A stretch of 48,146 nucleotides of DNA from Apopatocola sp963618015 (GTDB lineage Bacteria; Bacillota; Clostridia; Oscillospirales; Oscillospiraceae). The notes under the pieces were generated by a model. That model ran no database searches and had not been told where the DNA came from. It worked only from the letters and a program-made list of their open reading frames with translations. The first letter of the stretch is position 1, and every line of letters begins with the position of its first letter. Positions 23,675 to 32,139 of this stretch are shown here, one piece after another. Location: assembly GCA_963618015.1 (NCBI GenBank), contig CAVEQS010000019.1:1-48146 (forward strand), given 5' to 3'. The position numbers were made by a program, and so were the translations under genes.

Positions 23675-24160
23675 TCATTTGTTTAAAATGTATACCGAAA
23701 TATTCAACACTCCGGCGAAAACAAGCCACAAAAGATAGGGAATGTTCAGTTTCCCTGCGATGGGACGGATATTTCCGAACCGGATCGTCATTGCCGCGGC
23801 GAGAGCGAGCAGCAGAAGAAGCCAGAAAAAGGCTGTGAGCCGCAGTCCCCAGGCGAAGAAAAAGATCGACCACCAGAAATTGACGAAGAGCTGCGCCCAG
23901 TACGTGAAAAGCGCGTCGCGGGACTCCTTCGTTTTCTCGCCGGCGATCATCGCTGCGCTGACGGCCATTAAAATATACAATAGTGTCCATGTCGCCGGAA
24001 ACACCCAGCCTGGCGGGGCGAACGGCGGCTTTTTCAGATGCGAAAAAACCTCCATGCCGCCGCGGGAGAGGAGTGCTGAAAGGCCGCCGACGCCGAGTGT
24101 CCCTGCGATGTAGCCGGCATAGCGCAGAATGTCCCGTTTCTTTTCCCCGCTGAGATTCAT
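23675..24160 (-). CDS. TspO/MBR family membrane protein
   Basis: A 161-residue protein with five membrane helices. Family hallmarks are KKPPFAPPGWVFPATWTLLY at about residues 42-61, WWSIFFFAWGL, and PYLLWLVFAGVLNISVYILN at the end. TspO proteins bind tetrapyrroles, steroids or similar hydrophobic ligands; the bacterial role is uncertain. GGAGGT precedes ATG 24160, which is favoured over an upstream in-frame start. It sits 55 bases downstream of a P-loop ATPase gene on the same strand. Confidence 0.88.
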   Translation of the reverse strand: MNLSGEKKRDILRYAGYIAGTLGVGGLSALLSRGGMEVFSHLKKPPFAPPGWVFPATWTLLYILMAVSAAMIAGEKTKESRDALFTYWAQLFVNFWWSIFFFAWGLRLTAFFWLLLLLALAAAMTIRFGNIRPIAGKLNIPYLLWLVFAGVLNISVYILNK

Positions 24161-24215
24161 GAAAGCGCACCTCCGTTGTTCTCTCCGGGACAAGTATATG
24201 TGCCCTGCGGCGGTC

Positions 24216-25277
24216 TTATGCCGAAAACGCTTTTTCCAGATGCTTCTGCTCAAAGCGTGTCAGCGCCCGGAAATCCACAAAGGGACGGTATTTTGCCTCC
24301 AGCGCGTCGTGCAGCTCCTTTGCCCGGCGTAGCGCGGCGCACGCTTCCGTTGTGAGCGAGCGGCGCAGCGCGGCGGCGTGGCGGACTTCCTTTCGCTGCG
24401 CTTCGGAAAGCTCCGCTGCCGCGTCGAGCCGGAAATGCCGCGCGGCTTTGCCGTCAAAACGAAAATCGGCGGATACCGCAACGAGCGCGAGACCGTCCTC
24501 CGGCAGAAGGAGCGCCGCGAGCTTGGAGGGATCGACCGGATCGGGGCAGATGATACGCGGCGCACCAAGGGAGCGCGATCGCTCCCGTACTGTTTGCAAA
24601 AATTCATCCGCGAGACCGAGTTCGTTATCGAGCGTATACACCCGCCCGAACGATGCGGCGGTCTCCGAGAGCAGTACCGCGCCGCGGCAAGTATAGGCAG
24701 AGAGAAAGCGCCGCGTTTCGCCGCCTATGTCCGAGCGCTGAATAGTCTTCTCCGCAAATGCTCTGGCACGCTCCCGTACGCGCGTTTTCGCTTCCTCCGT
24801 GATGATGCCCGGAATACTGCTGGGCGAGACGAGCATTGCTGCGTGCAGCATGTTGTAGGCGCGCGCGTACTCCTGCCGGTACGCGGGGAAAAAGGCCGCG
24901 AGTTCCGCCGCTGTTTCCGGGGGAATGGGACGATAGAACGCGCTGAGATCAAGATATTTTCCCGAAGCGCCCGGAACGGCGGGTTCCTGCACGTGCGGCG
25001 ACGTGGCGTCTACGTACCCGAGTTTCTTTTCCGGGATGAATATGCCGTCGAGCGAATCGGGATCGCCGGAGCATAGAATGGTTTCAACGGTGAGCCCCGC
25101 ACTTTCTGCGCGCTCGGCGGCGCGGCGCATGAGCGTGGACTTCCCGTTGCCGGGACCGCCTTTGATGTACCAGAAAAAAGAGCCGTTACCCGGATTGGTA
25201 AACTCCGGATAGAGCGAGACGAACCCCGCGCCGGTGTTCGCGCCGAGGAAAAACTGCCGGGAATTATTTTGTTCCAT
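24216..25277 (-). CDS. P-loop ATPase of unknown function
   Basis: A 353-residue cytoplasmic protein with an N-terminal Walker A (YIKGGPGNGKSTLMRRAAE, about residues 38-56) and a probable Walker B-like segment around SLDGIFIPEKKLGYVDAT. It recalls a clostridial family of uncharacterised ATPases that often carry two half-repeats; here the second half (from about residue 190, including APRIICPDPVDPSKLAALLL) lacks a P-loop. The ATG at 25277 is uncertain, since the AAAGGG site is about 13 bases away and a GTG lies 12 bases upstream. The gene is followed by tspO. Confidence 0.6.
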   Translation of the reverse strand: MEQNNSRQFFLGANTGAGFVSLYPEFTNPGNGSFFWYIKGGPGNGKSTLMRRAAERAESAGLTVETILCSGDPDSLDGIFIPEKKLGYVDATSPHVQEPAVPGASGKYLDLSAFYRPIPPETAAELAAFFPAYRQEYARAYNMLHAAMLVSPSSIPGIITEEAKTRVRERARAFAEKTIQRSDIGGETRRFLSAYTCRGAVLLSETAASFGRVYTLDNELGLADEFLQTVRERSRSLGAPRIICPDPVDPSKLAALLLPEDGLALVAVSADFRFDGKAARHFRLDAAAELSEAQRKEVRHAAALRRSLTTEACAALRRAKELHDALEAKYRPFVDFRALTRFEQKHLEKAFSA

Positions 25278-25342
25278 AACGATGCACACCCTTTCCGTTT
25301 ATTATGGTATGCAGGAAAACGGAAACGCGACGCAAAAGACAC

Positions 25343-25371
25343 TTGATATTTTTCCGCGCATCCGATATAAT
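25343..25371 (+). promoter_or_regulatory. Strong promoter for the SRP RNA
   Basis: TTGATA (25343-25348), an exact 17-base spacer, and a perfect TATAAT (25366-25371), 15 bases upstream of the predicted RNA 5' end. Confidence 0.75.
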
Positions 25372-25386
25372 AACAAAGCGGTCTTT

Positions 25387-25666
25387 GGCAAGGCTGCACT
25401 AGTCGGGGAGCCAGCGGTGCCCTGTAGCCTGCAATCCGCTACAGCAGGGATGAATTCCTCTCCGAGGGTATGCGATGTGTCGTCTGGCGGCAGTAAGTGG
25501 CGCTGACGGTCTGGTCTCGCGCAACACAGCCCCGTGAACCATGTCAGGCGGGGAACCGAGCAGCATTAAGCGGATCGCTGTGTGTGCCGTGAGGGTGCCG
25601 GACCTGAGCCGGCTGCTGTTGCACCGGGCATACCGCATCATTCAAGGAAAGGTGTGCAGTCTTGCC
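25387..25666 (+). ncRNA. ffs: Signal recognition particle RNA (large bacterial type)
   Basis: The 280-base region contains the conserved SRP helix 8 sequences (GTCAGGCGGGGAACCGAGCA, 25542-25561) that bind Ffh. The ends GGCAAGGCTGCAC and GTGCAGTCTTGCC form a 13-bp terminal helix with one wobble. The length and 5' domain fit the Firmicutes large type with an Alu domain. The position just upstream of dnaX and ybaB matches the Bacillus scr-dnaX-yaaK order. Confidence 0.9.
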
Positions 25667-25707
25667 AAGGATCGCTTTCTATTTTCCCAAAAACGGAGAG
25701 ATGGATT

Positions 25708-27342
25708 TTGTACGAAGCTCTGTACCGGAAATACCGGCCGAAAACCTTTGACGATGTGGTGGGGCAGCCGTTCATTACCGAAACGCTCAAGACCCAGGTG
25801 CGTACCGGACGGCTTAGCCACGCCTATCTTTTTATCGGCACCCGCGGCACGGGCAAAACGTCCTGCGCGCGCATTCTCGCCAAGGCGGTCAACTGCGAGC
25901 ACCCGGTGGACGGGAACCCCTGCAACGAGTGCGACGCCTGCCGCGGCATCGAGGACGGCTCCATTCTCGATGTTGTCGAGCTGGACGCGGCCTCCAATAA
26001 CGGCGTGGACGATGTGCGTATGCTGCGCGACGAGGCGATCTTCTCTCCCACCACGGTGCGCAAGCGCGTGTACATCATCGATGAGGTGCACATGCTCTCC
26101 AAACCGGCGTTCAACGCGCTGCTGAAAATTCTGGAAGAGCCGCCGCAGCACCTCATGTTCATCCTCGCGACGACGGAACTCAACAAAGTCCTCCCGACGA
26201 TCCTCTCCCGCTGCCAGCGGCACAGCTTCCGGCGGCTCGACGGTGATACGATCGCCAAGCGTCTCGCCTATGTTGCGGAGCAGGAGGGCATCAACCTCAC
26301 GGCGGACGCGGCGCAGCTTCTGGGACGTCTGGCCGACGGCGGCATGCGCGACGGCCTTTCGCTTCTCGACCAGTGCTCTGCGGCGGAAACCGTGGATACC
26401 GCGGCGGTGCTCAATGCGATGGGGCTTGCCGGAACACTCCGCACGCAGTCCATTGCGGATGCCGTTCTTGCCGGGAATACCGAGGAAGCCCTCACGCAGT
26501 TTGAATCCCTCTGGCAGGACGGGAAAGACCCCGCGGCACTCCTCGGCGAGCTTTCCGGACTTTTCCGTGATGCGCTGCTGCTGCGTCTCGCCCCCAAGGG
26601 CGGGCGGACTCTCATCTCCGGGGCTTACGGGGAAGAGGCGCTGCGATCGATTCGCGCGAGCGACGGAAACCTCCTCTGGCTTTTGAACACACTCCAAAAA
26701 CATCAGGCGCTGCTGCGGGAAACCGGCAATCCCCGTCTTCAAACGGAGCTTTGCCTTGCGGAGCTTTCCGTCGGCGGAGAGACCGAGCCGCCGCGTCCGG
26801 TCGTTTTGCTTCCGGGCAACGCACCGGTGCCGCAAAAGCCGCAGAGCACATATACGCCCCCTCCGGCACCGACGGTGCGTGAAGCACCGCCTCCGGTGGA
26901 GAGTGCTCCTGTATATGAACCCCCGGCTCCGGCGAGCGAACCCGTCCCGGCAGAAGAGAAAAAAATTGCGCCTCCGATGGTCGAGCCCGCTCCTGCCCCT
27001 GCGGTAACGGCGGCAGACGATGTGCCCGCGGGCGGCGTCAGCTGGGAATATGCGCTCTCGCAGCTGGAAAACGAGCTGCCCATCGGCGTGCGCATCGTTC
27101 TGACGGACGCCACGCAGTCCTCCGGCGAGATTCGCGGCGGCGAGCTCATTCTTCGCCTGCTGCCGGGCTTTGCGAAAAACACGGTCAACGTCCCGGACGT
27201 TCTCAATAAGATCCGTCAAAAAGTGTCCGCGCTCTGCGGTGCACCGATGCAGATCCGGCTGGAGGAATTGCAAAGCGGCGGCGCGCCGGGGCTGGATAAG
27301 CTGGACTTTCTCGGCAAATTCGGAAACGTAACCATCCAATAA
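25708..27342 (+). CDS. dnaX: DNA polymerase III subunits gamma/tau
   Basis: Clamp-loader ATPase of 544 residues. The N terminus is typical (YEALYRKYRPKTFDDVVGQ). Walker A is FIGTRGTGKTSCARIL, a four-cysteine zinc module is seen in CEHPVDGNPCNECDAC, and VVELDAASNNGVDDVR, YIIDEVHMLS and TTELNKVLPTILSRCQ (sensor 1 and SRC motif) follow. A Pro-rich linker at about 355-440 precedes a tau-type C-terminal domain. The start is a TTG at 25708 after GGAGAG; a longer frame would run into the SRP RNA. A run of seven A (26959-26965) in the linker could allow a shorter gamma form. Confidence 0.93.
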   Translation: MYEALYRKYRPKTFDDVVGQPFITETLKTQVRTGRLSHAYLFIGTRGTGKTSCARILAKAVNCEHPVDGNPCNECDACRGIEDGSILDVVELDAASNNGVDDVRMLRDEAIFSPTTVRKRVYIIDEVHMLSKPAFNALLKILEEPPQHLMFILATTELNKVLPTILSRCQRHSFRRLDGDTIAKRLAYVAEQEGINLTADAAQLLGRLADGGMRDGLSLLDQCSAAETVDTAAVLNAMGLAGTLRTQSIADAVLAGNTEEALTQFESLWQDGKDPAALLGELSGLFRDALLLRLAPKGGRTLISGAYGEEALRSIRASDGNLLWLLNTLQKHQALLRETGNPRLQTELCLAELSVGGETEPPRPVVLLPGNAPVPQKPQSTYTPPPAPTVREAPPPVESAPVYEPPAPASEPVPAEEKKIAPPMVEPAPAPAVTAADDVPAGGVSWEYALSQLENELPIGVRIVLTDATQSSGEIRGGELILRLLPGFAKNTVNVPDVLNKIRQKVSALCGAPMQIRLEELQSGGAPGLDKLDFLGKFGNVTIQ

Positions 27343-27360
27343 AGAAGGAGATTCGATACT

Positions 27361-27720
27361 ATGGCAAAAGGATACAGAGGCGGCAGCTTCGGCGGCGGTA
27401 TGAGCATGGGCGGCGGCATGAGACAGAGCGATCTCATGAAGCAGGCGCAGAAGATGCAGCAGGACATGCTGAAAATGCAGGAGGAGCTGGACGCCAAAAC
27501 GTATTCCGCTTCGGCGGGCGGCGGCGTTGTCACGGCGGAGGTCAACGGCAAGCGTGAGCTCATCACGCTCACGATCGACCCCGAGGCCGTCGATCCCGAC
27601 GATGTGGAAATGCTGCAGGACATGGTCATCGCGGCGGTCAACTCCGCGCTCAAGGCGGCGGAGGCCTCCCGCGAGGAGAGCATGGCCAAGGTCACCGGCG
27701 GACTGAATTTCGGTTTCTGA
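27361..27720 (+). CDS. YbaB/EbfC family nucleoid-associated protein
   Basis: A 119-residue DNA-binding protein of the YbaB/EbfC family, which forms tweezer-like dimers. The core is recognisable: a Gly-rich N-terminal stretch (residues 3-20), then the helix LMKQAQKMQQDMLKMQEELD, then strands with GGGVVTAEVNGKRELITLTI and DPEAVDPDDVEMLQDMVIAA. An AAGGAG site precedes the ATG. It follows dnaX by 18 bases, the usual dnaX-ybaB pairing; recR, the customary third gene, is absent and a terminator follows instead. Confidence 0.92.
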   Translation: MAKGYRGGSFGGGMSMGGGMRQSDLMKQAQKMQQDMLKMQEELDAKTYSASAGGGVVTAEVNGKRELITLTIDPEAVDPDDVEMLQDMVIAAVNSALKAAEASREESMAKVTGGLNFGF

Positions 27721-27737
27721 GCCTTTGATATTTCTAC

Positions 27738-27776
27738 AAAAACGGCGCGGACAGGTTATCTGTCCGCGCCGTTTTT
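27738..27776. terminator. Bidirectional terminator
   Basis: A perfect 17-bp stem, AAAAACGGCGCGGACAG with its complement, and a 5-base loop, with T and A runs on both sides. It lies between convergent ybaB and the GNAT gene. Confidence 0.92.
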
Positions 27777-27801
27777 CGCTGTGAGCTGTGATATAAGGGG
27801 C

Positions 27802-28254
27802 TTACAGCTCTTTCACCATCTGCATCTCGTGGTACAGATGGCCGGAATACGTATATTCAATTTCTTTTATTTCCCGAAAGCCGATATCAGAGTACATCTT
27901 GCGTGCAACGAAATTGTCGAGAGAAACGCTGATATAGATTTTTTTCGCGGCATGCTTTGCTTTGAAGTATTCCAGAAACTCCCGGACGGAGCGCTTTCCA
28001 TAGCCCCTGCCCTGAAACTGACGGCCGATCATGAACCGGCTCATCGACCAGCCGGGATACGTATCGTCGTAGTCGTACAGAACAAACCCGACCATGGTAT
28101 CGCCGTCGTATATCCCCAACGTGTAGAGCCCATCCTCGTAGGCGGCTTCGACGAGGGAACGCGTATTGTCTGCGACAAAGTATTTCTGACTCTCGTCAAC
28201 CTCTAATGCCATGCATTCCTGGTAGTTGGTCTTATCGATCGCTTTGAACTCCAT
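27802..28254 (-). CDS. GNAT-family N-acetyltransferase
   Basis: A 150-residue acetyltransferase. The acetyl-CoA binding loop is FQGRGYGKRSVREFLEYF, with preceding SMSRFMIGRQ and later VSLDNFVARKMYSDIGF. The overall layout (ADNTRSLVEAAYEDG, VGFVLYDYDD) resembles the BltD/PaiA group that acetylates polyamines, but the substrate is not established. It lies nine bases downstream of the SLOG-family gene and is probably co-transcribed with it. Confidence 0.85.
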   Translation of the reverse strand: MEFKAIDKTNYQECMALEVDESQKYFVADNTRSLVEAAYEDGLYTLGIYDGDTMVGFVLYDYDDTYPGWSMSRFMIGRQFQGRGYGKRSVREFLEYFKAKHAAKKIYISVSLDNFVARKMYSDIGFREIKEIEYTYSGHLYHEMQMVKEL

Positions 28255-28263
28255 GATTTGCTC

Positions 28264-28773
28264 CTATGCATTCTCCAATGGCAGATGCACGATCTGGATG
28301 TCTCGCCCGATGGCGTAGCGCAGCGTGTTGAGCGTGCCGCCGGATTTTCCGTCGTAGCAGGCGATGATGAGATCGGCGTGGTCGACCATATAGCGGTTGC
28401 GCTTCATCATGCAGCCGGGGGAGTAGTGCTCCTGCAATACGGTGACGGTGTCGCAGCGATCAAGGAGTGACTCGTACCGCTGCCGCTGCGCCGCAACCCA
28501 ATGCTCCGCCTGCCCCGCGAACGGGACGGCGGCTTCGAGCGTGATATCGGGGTGATCCTCGCGCAGCGCGAGAACGGCCTCGCAGAAATAGAGATCACAC
28601 CCCTCCGCCATACCGCAGATGAACCGGCGGAACCCGGATTCATATACCGCTTCGAGCGTATCGTACAGCGTCCGCTTCAACCTCCGGCAGTGGGGATCAT
28701 TCTCGTTATAGCCCCACGGCAGCTTTTCGGCGCGGTGACCGGTAAAGGTGCATGTCGGCTCGCCCATTCGCAT
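28264..28773 (-). CDS. SLOG-family (DUF1273/YpsA-like) protein
   Basis: A 169-residue protein of the YpsA-like SLOG family, predicted to bind nucleotide-derived ligands through a Rossmann-like fold. Markers are the N-terminal CTFTGHRAEKLPWG, GFRRFICGMAEGCDLYFCEA, VPFAGQAEHW and MVDHADLIIACYDGKSGGTL. In Bacillus the related YpsA affects cell division, but no role can be assigned here. Start choice is uncertain: ATG 28773 is four bases and ATG 28767 ten bases from AAAAGGA. Confidence 0.8.
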   Translation of the reverse strand: MRMGEPTCTFTGHRAEKLPWGYNENDPHCRRLKRTLYDTLEAVYESGFRRFICGMAEGCDLYFCEAVLALREDHPDITLEAAVPFAGQAEHWVAAQRQRYESLLDRCDTVTVLQEHYSPGCMMKRNRYMVDHADLIIACYDGKSGGTLNTLRYAIGRDIQIVHLPLENA

Positions 28774-28824
28774 CACATCCTTTTGGCGCTATTGTAAGGG
28801 TTTTTGACCGGATTGTCAAAGCTC

Positions 28825-28852
28825 TTGATTTTTTTGCAGAGCATGCTATAAT
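28825..28852 (+). promoter_or_regulatory. Promoter for the FMN riboswitch-ribU transcript
   Basis: TTGATT (28825-28830), a 16-base spacer, and a perfect TATAAT (28847-28852) with a TG extension (TGCTATAAT). Confidence 0.7.
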
Positions 28853-28875
28853 ACATCCATCTGAATATGGAACAA

Positions 28876-28980
28876 TTCTTCAGGGCAGGGCGAAATTCCC
28901 GACCGGCGGTAAAGTCCGCGAGCCGTAAATGGCAGATTCGGTGTAACTCCGAAACCGACAGTATAGTCTGGATGGAAGAA
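28876..28980 (+). promoter_or_regulatory. FMN riboswitch (RFN element)
   Basis: The aptamer is highly conserved: AGGGCAGGGCGAAATTCCC, GACCGGCGGTAAAGTC, GCGAGCCG, GATTCGGTGTAACTCCGAAACC and GACAGTATAGTCTGGATG all occur in order. The P1 stem is TTCTTC (28876-28881) with GAAGAA (28975-28980). It precedes the riboflavin transporter ribU and a terminator at 29018-29051, so FMN binding should switch ribU off. Confidence 0.95.
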
Positions 28981-29017
28981 GAAGCGGTAAGGCTCTCCTT
29001 ACATTTTTGTGCTGCGC

Positions 29018-29051
29018 CCGGAGAATGGCTTTCTTCGGACGAATTTTTTTT
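29018..29051 (+). terminator. Riboswitch-controlled intrinsic terminator
   Basis: CCGGAGAA (29018-29025) pairs with TTCTTCGG (29031-29038), followed by eight T (29044-29051). The 3' arm's TTCTTC equals the P1 5' strand, so the P1 3' strand GAAGAA can pair with it as an antiterminator when FMN is absent. Confidence 0.75.
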
Positions 29052-29067
29052 AAGGGGGGCCTTTCCC

Positions 29068-29616
29068 ATGACAAACACCCGTAAACTGACGACGATGGCA
29101 GTTCTGACGGCGCTTTCCGTCTGCTTTGTCGCGCTGATCCACTTTCCGATCTTCCCGGCGGTCGCGTTTCTCGAATACGACCCGGCGGATATCCCCATTC
29201 TGATCTGCGGCTTTGCGTTCGGCCCGGCTGCGGGGCTTGTCGTCACGCTGATCGCTGCGTTCATTCAGGGCTTCACCGTGAGCGCCCAGAGCGGGATCTA
29301 CGGCATCATCATGCATGTTATCGCCACGGGCGCGTACGTGCTCTCGTCGAGCCTCTTTTATAAAAAGCACAAGACGAAGAAGATGGCGGCGATTGCAATC
29401 GTTATCGGCACGGTGACGATGGCGGTGTGCATGTTCTTTGCCAATCTTGTCATCACGCCGTATTTCATGATGGGCGCGGTGAACAGCGCCACGGTATCTG
29501 CGGTGCTCTCGCTTATGCCGTTTATTTTGCTCTTCAACCTTATCAAGGCGGGCGTCAACGGCGCGATCACGTTCTTTATTTATAAGCGCGTCAAGCACCT
29601 GTTCTTTAAAGATTAA
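29068..29616 (+). CDS. ribU: Riboflavin ECF transporter S component
   Basis: A 182-residue membrane protein with about five or six helices, the substrate-binding S component of an energy-coupling-factor transporter. Family signatures are FPIFPAVAFLEYDPADIPIL, GFAFGPAAGLVVTLIAAFIQ and SAQSGIYGIIMHVIATGAYV. The FMN riboswitch upstream fixes the substrate as riboflavin with good confidence. AAGGGGGG precedes ATG 29068; the longer open frame runs through the riboswitch and is not coding. The shared EcfA/EcfT module is not in the window. Confidence 0.93.
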   Translation: MTNTRKLTTMAVLTALSVCFVALIHFPIFPAVAFLEYDPADIPILICGFAFGPAAGLVVTLIAAFIQGFTVSAQSGIYGIIMHVIATGAYVLSSSLFYKKHKTKKMAAIAIVIGTVTMAVCMFFANLVITPYFMMGAVNSATVSAVLSLMPFILLFNLIKAGVNGAITFFIYKRVKHLFFKD

Positions 29617-29642
29617 ATTAACGAAACCGAGGATCTTACTCC

Positions 29643-32135
29643 ATGACCGAGGACTTTTCCCGTCGGTTTGCCGCCGCACGGCGGCAGATCATTGAAAAAG
29701 AATACGCCAATCTGAACCCGGAACAGCGCGAAGCCGTTCTGACGACGGAAGGCCCGCTGCTCCTGCTTGCGGGCGCCGGCAGCGGGAAAACGACGGTCTT
29801 GATCCACCGCGTGGAGAACATCCTTCGCTTTGGCCGCGGCGCAGACACGAGAGAGCTTCCGCCGGGGGCGGACGAGAAAATGCTCTCGGTGCTGGAAGAT
29901 GCCGCCGGACGCACGAGCGTGACGGACGATATCCGCCGCATGTGCGCCGTTGACCCGGCGGCTCCGTGGCAGGTGCTCGCAATCACGTTCACGAACAAAG
30001 CTGCGGACGAACTGAAGAGTCGCTTGGAAAATAAGCTCGGCGAGACCGGGCGCGATGTGTGGGCGCTCACGTTTCACGGCACCTGTGTGCGCATCCTGCG
30101 GCGGGATGCCGACCGTCTCGGCTTCCCAAAGAGCTTCACGATTTACGATCAGGCGGACAGCCTTTCGGTGATGAAGCGCATATTGCGCGATAAGAATATC
30201 GACGATAAGGTGTTCCCGCCGAAGGCCATGCTTGCCGCGGCGAGCCGGTACAAGGGCGCGCTCGTCGCGCCCGAGGATGCCGTTGCCGCCGAGGAGCGCA
30301 CCGGAGATATCCGCCGCCTCCGCACGGCACAGATCTGCGCGGCGTATGCAAAGCATCTTCGCGATGCCGGTGCCATGGACTTTGACGATCTCATATACTA
30401 TACCGTCCGGCTCTTGCAGGATAACCCGGACGTGCTTGCATACTACCAGCGAAAGTTCCGCTACGTCCTCATTGACGAATATCAGGATACGAACCACCTG
30501 CAATATCTCTTTGCCGCGCTCATGGCGAGCGGCAGCCGGAACATCTGCGTCGTCGGCGACGACGATCAGAGCATCTATAAGTTCCGCGGCGCGACGATCG
30601 AGAACATTCTCTCCTTCGAGAAGCAGTACCCGGACGCGCGCGTCATCCGCCTCGAGCAGAACTACCGCTCGACTGGGAACATTCTCGCTGCGGCGAATGC
30701 CGTCATTGCCAATAACCACGAGCGCAAAGGAAAAACGCTCTGGACGGCACAATCCGGCGGCGAGCCCATCACGCTCTACGAGGCGCACAACGAGGACGAT
30801 GAAGCCGACTTCGTTGCCCGCACCATCCGCTCCACGCGCCGCCCGATGCGCGATTTTGCTGTGCTCTATCGGACAAACGCCCAGTCGCGCAGCATCGAAC
30901 TTGCGCTCAAGCGCCGCTCGATCCCGTACCGTATCTTTGGCGGCACACGCTTTTTTGACCGTGCCGAGGTCAAGGACATTCTCGCGTACCTCAACGTGAT
31001 AGCAAACCCCACGGACGAAACGCGCCTTCTGCGTATTGTGAATGAGCCGCCGCGCGGCATCGGGGCGACGAGTCTTGAAAAGATCCGCGAGATCGCCGCG
31101 GCAGAGAACCTTTCGCTCTTTGAAGCAATGTCCACGGCGTCCCACAGAGCCGGTATCTCTGCTGGAAAGAGAATGGAAGAGTTCTGCCGCATGATCGCAG
31201 AATTACAGGAAGCGGTTTCCGAGCTGCCGCTCGACGAATTCTATGACGCGGTGGTGGAGCGCACCGGCTATGCGCTTGCGTTGGAGACAAAGGGCGGCGA
31301 CGAGAACGTCACCCGGCTTGAAAACATCGCCGAGCTCAAGTCCAGCATTGTGAAGAGTGTGGAGGCCAACCCCGATCTGGATCTTTATTCCTATCTGGAC
31401 GAGGTCGCACTCTATACGGATATGGATAACTATGACCGCGCCGAGGATGCCGCCGTCATGATGACGATGCATGCGGCCAAGGGACTGGAATTCCCGGTCG
31501 TATTCATCGTCGGTGCGGAGGAGGGACTATTCCCGAGCTCTCTTTCCATCGGCGAGAGCGAGGAGATGGAGGAAGAGCGCCGTCTCTGCTATGTGGCGAT
31601 TACTCGCGCAAAAGAAAAGCTTTACATCACCTGCGCCGCGCAGCGCATGCTCTATGGCCGCACGTCGGCGAACCTTCCGTCCCGGTTTACGGAAGAAATT
31701 CCTGCGGCACTGCTTGACCGGCAGGGGCTTGCGAAAAAAGAAGCGCGCACCAGCCTCTGGGATGACGACGGCTCCTTCCGCTCCGCGGAGAGCGGCTATC
31801 GGAGCGGGTATTCCTCCGGCTTTTCTGCTGGATATGTGTCGTATAAGCCCGGCAGCCGCGCCGGGAGCTTCGGTACGAGCTACGCCGCCCGCACCGGACG
31901 TACCGCCGCACCAAAGCGCACGGCTCCCGAAAAGCCGAAAACCGTTCTGTCTGCGCCGAAAGCGCCGGACTTTCAGACGGGCGACCGCGTGGCGCATAAG
32001 GCGTTCGGCAAGGGCGTGATCGAAAAGATGACGCCGATGGGCGGAGACGCCCTCGTTGAGGTAAAGTTCGATTCCGGCGAAACGAAACGAATGATGCTTC
32101 GCGTGGCCGCGCAGCACATGACGAAGGAAGAGTGA
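29643..32135 (+). CDS. pcrA: ATP-dependent 3'-5' DNA helicase PcrA/UvrD
   Basis: Superfamily 1A helicase of 830 residues, acting in DNA repair and replication-conflict resolution. Motifs: Q motif LNPEQREAVL; Walker A LLAGAGSGKTTVL (about 41-53); TFTNKAADELKSRL; Walker B LIDEYQDTNHLQ; VVGDDDQSIYKFRGA; VIRLEQNYRST; MTMHAAKGLEFPVVFIVG; and CYVAITRAKEKL. Between motifs I and Ia there is an insertion of roughly 45 residues (GRGADTRELPPGADEKMLS onward), and the C terminus carries a Ser/Gly-rich linker before a Tudor-like end (GDRVAHKAFGKGVIEKM). It is longer than the usual roughly 740 residues. Confidence 0.94.
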   Translation: MTEDFSRRFAAARRQIIEKEYANLNPEQREAVLTTEGPLLLLAGAGSGKTTVLIHRVENILRFGRGADTRELPPGADEKMLSVLEDAAGRTSVTDDIRRMCAVDPAAPWQVLAITFTNKAADELKSRLENKLGETGRDVWALTFHGTCVRILRRDADRLGFPKSFTIYDQADSLSVMKRILRDKNIDDKVFPPKAMLAAASRYKGALVAPEDAVAAEERTGDIRRLRTAQICAAYAKHLRDAGAMDFDDLIYYTVRLLQDNPDVLAYYQRKFRYVLIDEYQDTNHLQYLFAALMASGSRNICVVGDDDQSIYKFRGATIENILSFEKQYPDARVIRLEQNYRSTGNILAAANAVIANNHERKGKTLWTAQSGGEPITLYEAHNEDDEADFVARTIRSTRRPMRDFAVLYRTNAQSRSIELALKRRSIPYRIFGGTRFFDRAEVKDILAYLNVIANPTDETRLLRIVNEPPRGIGATSLEKIREIAAAENLSLFEAMSTASHRAGISAGKRMEEFCRMIAELQEAVSELPLDEFYDAVVERTGYALALETKGGDENVTRLENIAELKSSIVKSVEANPDLDLYSYLDEVALYTDMDNYDRAEDAAVMMTMHAAKGLEFPVVFIVGAEEGLFPSSLSIGESEEMEEERRLCYVAITRAKEKLYITCAAQRMLYGRTSANLPSRFTEEIPAALLDRQGLAKKEARTSLWDDDGSFRSAESGYRSGYSSGFSAGYVSYKPGSRAGSFGTSYAARTGRTAAPKRTAPEKPKTVLSAPKAPDFQTGDRVAHKAFGKGVIEKMTPMGGDALVEVKFDSGETKRMMLRVAAQHMTKEE

Positions 32136-32139
32136 AGCG

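Noticed and set aside
28867..29067. Upstream extension of the ribU frame
   Set aside because: It runs through the conserved FMN aptamer and terminator, which explain the sequence as RNA.
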